Assembly: GCA_027619545.1 (NCBI GenBank)
Contig: JAQCFT010000010.1
Span: 1 to 34,144 of the forward strand
Direction: 5' to 3'
DNA: 34,144 nucleotides
DNA from: Verrucomicrobiota bacterium
GTDB taxonomy: Bacteria > Verrucomicrobiota > Verrucomicrobiia > Limisphaerales > AAA164-E04
The notes under the pieces were generated by a model. It saw only the letters and a program-made list of their open reading frames with translations. It did not search any database and was not told where the DNA came from. Positions 33,605 through 34,144 of the stretch are shown here, in pieces. Positions within the stretch are counted from its first letter, which is position 1. Each line of letters starts with the position of its first letter. Made by a program: the position numbers and the translations under genes.

Positions 33605-33645
33605 GCGCCCTCTGGAGTGCGGTGTGCAGCACCGCTCTGGATACC
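33605..33645 (+). repeat. REP-like palindromic unit, copy 3
   Basis: CTCTGGAGTGCGGTG, a TGCAG centre, then CACCGCTCTGGATACC. The GCGGTG and CACCGC arms are perfect complements. Outer TCTGGA hexamers are repeated in direct orientation at both edges. Matches copy 1. Confidence 0.62.
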
Positions 33646-33773
33646 TCAGGTCAGTGTTATTATACTCCTATCACACAGAACCTATACCTTGTTCGCAAAG
33701 CTGCACAACAAATGGACTTTGTCGGTTGCGGGGTTCATGACAGCGATCGTGAGATTTTCGGGGATCCGAACCA

Positions 33774-33810
33774 GATCCAGAGCGGCGCTCATCACGCACG
33801 CACTCCAGAT
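33774..33810 (-). repeat. REP-like palindromic unit, copy 4
   Basis: On the minus strand it reads ATCTGGAGTGCGTGCG, a short centre, then GCGCCGCTCTGGATC. It faces copy 3 across 128 bp. Confidence 0.6.
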
Positions 33811-33930
33811 TTATTCCCTGCCGTGTGGGACTCTTTTTTTAAATCTGAAACGCATTCCAAAAAGGAATGGTGATTGTAATGCGCTTGCTATGTGTGAGTA
33901 GTGGGGTAGCTTGGCGTCTGTTGTTGGTTT

Positions 33931-34144
33931 ATGAAACGTTCTTTATATCTGAAGTTTGTTAAGTGGCTTGCCATCGTGCTTTTGTTGGTGCTTGGGTTTA
34001 AAGTTCTCCAGAAAGCAAACCAACCGCCCTTTGGTCGCATTCAGATTGGGACACCGGTGGAAGGTGGTGTGATCGAGCCGCAATTGGTGGTGCATCAAAA
34101 CTTGGTTGTGTTTCTTTCTCCTGAACGGGAGTTGTTTGCCTGGG
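33931..34144 (+). CDS. N-terminal part of an exported or membrane-anchored protein, cut by the window end
   Basis: ATG at 33931 opens a frame still open at the window end (71 complete codons). It starts with a basic n-region and one hydrophobic helix (YLKFVKWLAIVLLLVLGF), a signal peptide or anchor. The visible mature part includes IQIGTPVEGGVIEPQL and ends in PERELFAW. A glycine-rich turn followed by a G/S-E-R-E-L-F-A-W element is reminiscent of an RCC1-type propeller blade, but too little is present to assign it. Confidence 0.55.
   Translation, partial: MKRSLYLKFVKWLAIVLLLVLGFKVLQKANQPPFGRIQIGTPVEGGVIEPQLVVHQNLVVFLSPERELFAW

Larger units (their letters stand above)
33539..33930. other. Intergenic region with an inverted pair of REP-like units, no supported gene
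   Basis: A 392-bp gap. Short frames here (about 83 and 120 codons) run across the repeat units and show no domain or signal, so they are not called. It holds two REP-like units, a perfect hairpin CATTCC/GGAATG at 33853-33869 with an A5 loop, and a weak TCCC/GGGA stem followed by seven T's near 33815-33840 that may end the PQQ-propeller transcript. Confidence 0.5.

Noticed and set aside
33539-33901. A 120-codon ORF after the PQQ-propeller gene
   Set aside because: It runs across two REP-like units and shows no conserved protein features.

Overview
The window looks like a chromosomal segment from a free-living bacterium of the Planctomycetota-Verrucomicrobiota-Chlamydiota group, more likely Verrucomicrobiota. 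It is dense in families that are mainly expanded in that group: DUF1549/DUF1553, DUF1501, DUF1552 and the DUF1587-1595-1592-1588-1585 planctomycete-cytochrome proteins, plus DUF1593, PQQ_2 propellers, a SASA-type esterase and a formylglycine-enzyme-like end. Base composition is near 50% GC. No rRNA, tRNA, CRISPR array, insertion sequence or phage gene was recognised. The taxonomic call is inferred from family content only.

Layout. (1) 1-13074, plus strand: the tail of a formylglycine-generating-enzyme-like gene, an exported sialidase-like propeller, a DUF1549/DUF1553 and DUF1501 pair, a fused PQQ-propeller/beta-lactamase-fold hydrolase, a DUF1552 and multi-domain cytochrome pair, and a SASA carbohydrate esterase. 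Almost all are exported, and several genes overlap or nearly touch, which suggests an envelope polysaccharide or small-molecule degradation locus. (2) 13075-14138: a decayed stretch with the C-terminal remnant of a DUF1501 gene on the minus strand (one in-frame stop) and a truncated DUF2490-like ORF. (3) 14139-19317, plus strand: a translationally coupled operon of multi-domain cytochrome, DUF1552 and exported ankyrin protein. (4) 19432-24875, minus strand: a haem-domain/GSDH fusion, a frameshifted C-terminal remnant of a large surface protein, a membrane-anchored redoxin and a RecD2 helicase. (5) 24876-26594, minus: an intergenic region with REP-like repeats, DUF1593 and ArsR, with a divergent Cys-rich exported protein at 26669-27292. 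(6) 27296-32038, minus: a probable operon of two paralogous proteins of unknown function (one with a Tat signal, one without), a YhdT-like small membrane protein and a sodium:solute symporter. (7) 32174-34144, plus: a PQQ-propeller protein, a repeat-bearing intergenic region and the start of another exported or anchored protein.

The most notable signal is at 21749-22615. Two minus-strand frames annotated conventionally as separate ORFs form one redoxin-domain protein interrupted by a single UGA. That UGA sits exactly where the peroxidatic cysteine belongs (context RGYW-UGA-PFC). A perfect 7-bp hairpin with a GGU apical loop lies 25 nt downstream, which fits a bacterial SECIS element. The simplest reading is a membrane-anchored UxxC selenoprotein.

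Other points worth a second look: the in-frame propeller/beta-lactamase fusion; four copies of a REP-like palindrome, two of them facing each other; opposite gene order in the two cytochrome/DUF1552 modules; overlapping divergent promoters with a 10-bp palindrome between ArsR and the Cys-rich gene; and the tandem Tat/non-Tat paralogues next to a transporter.
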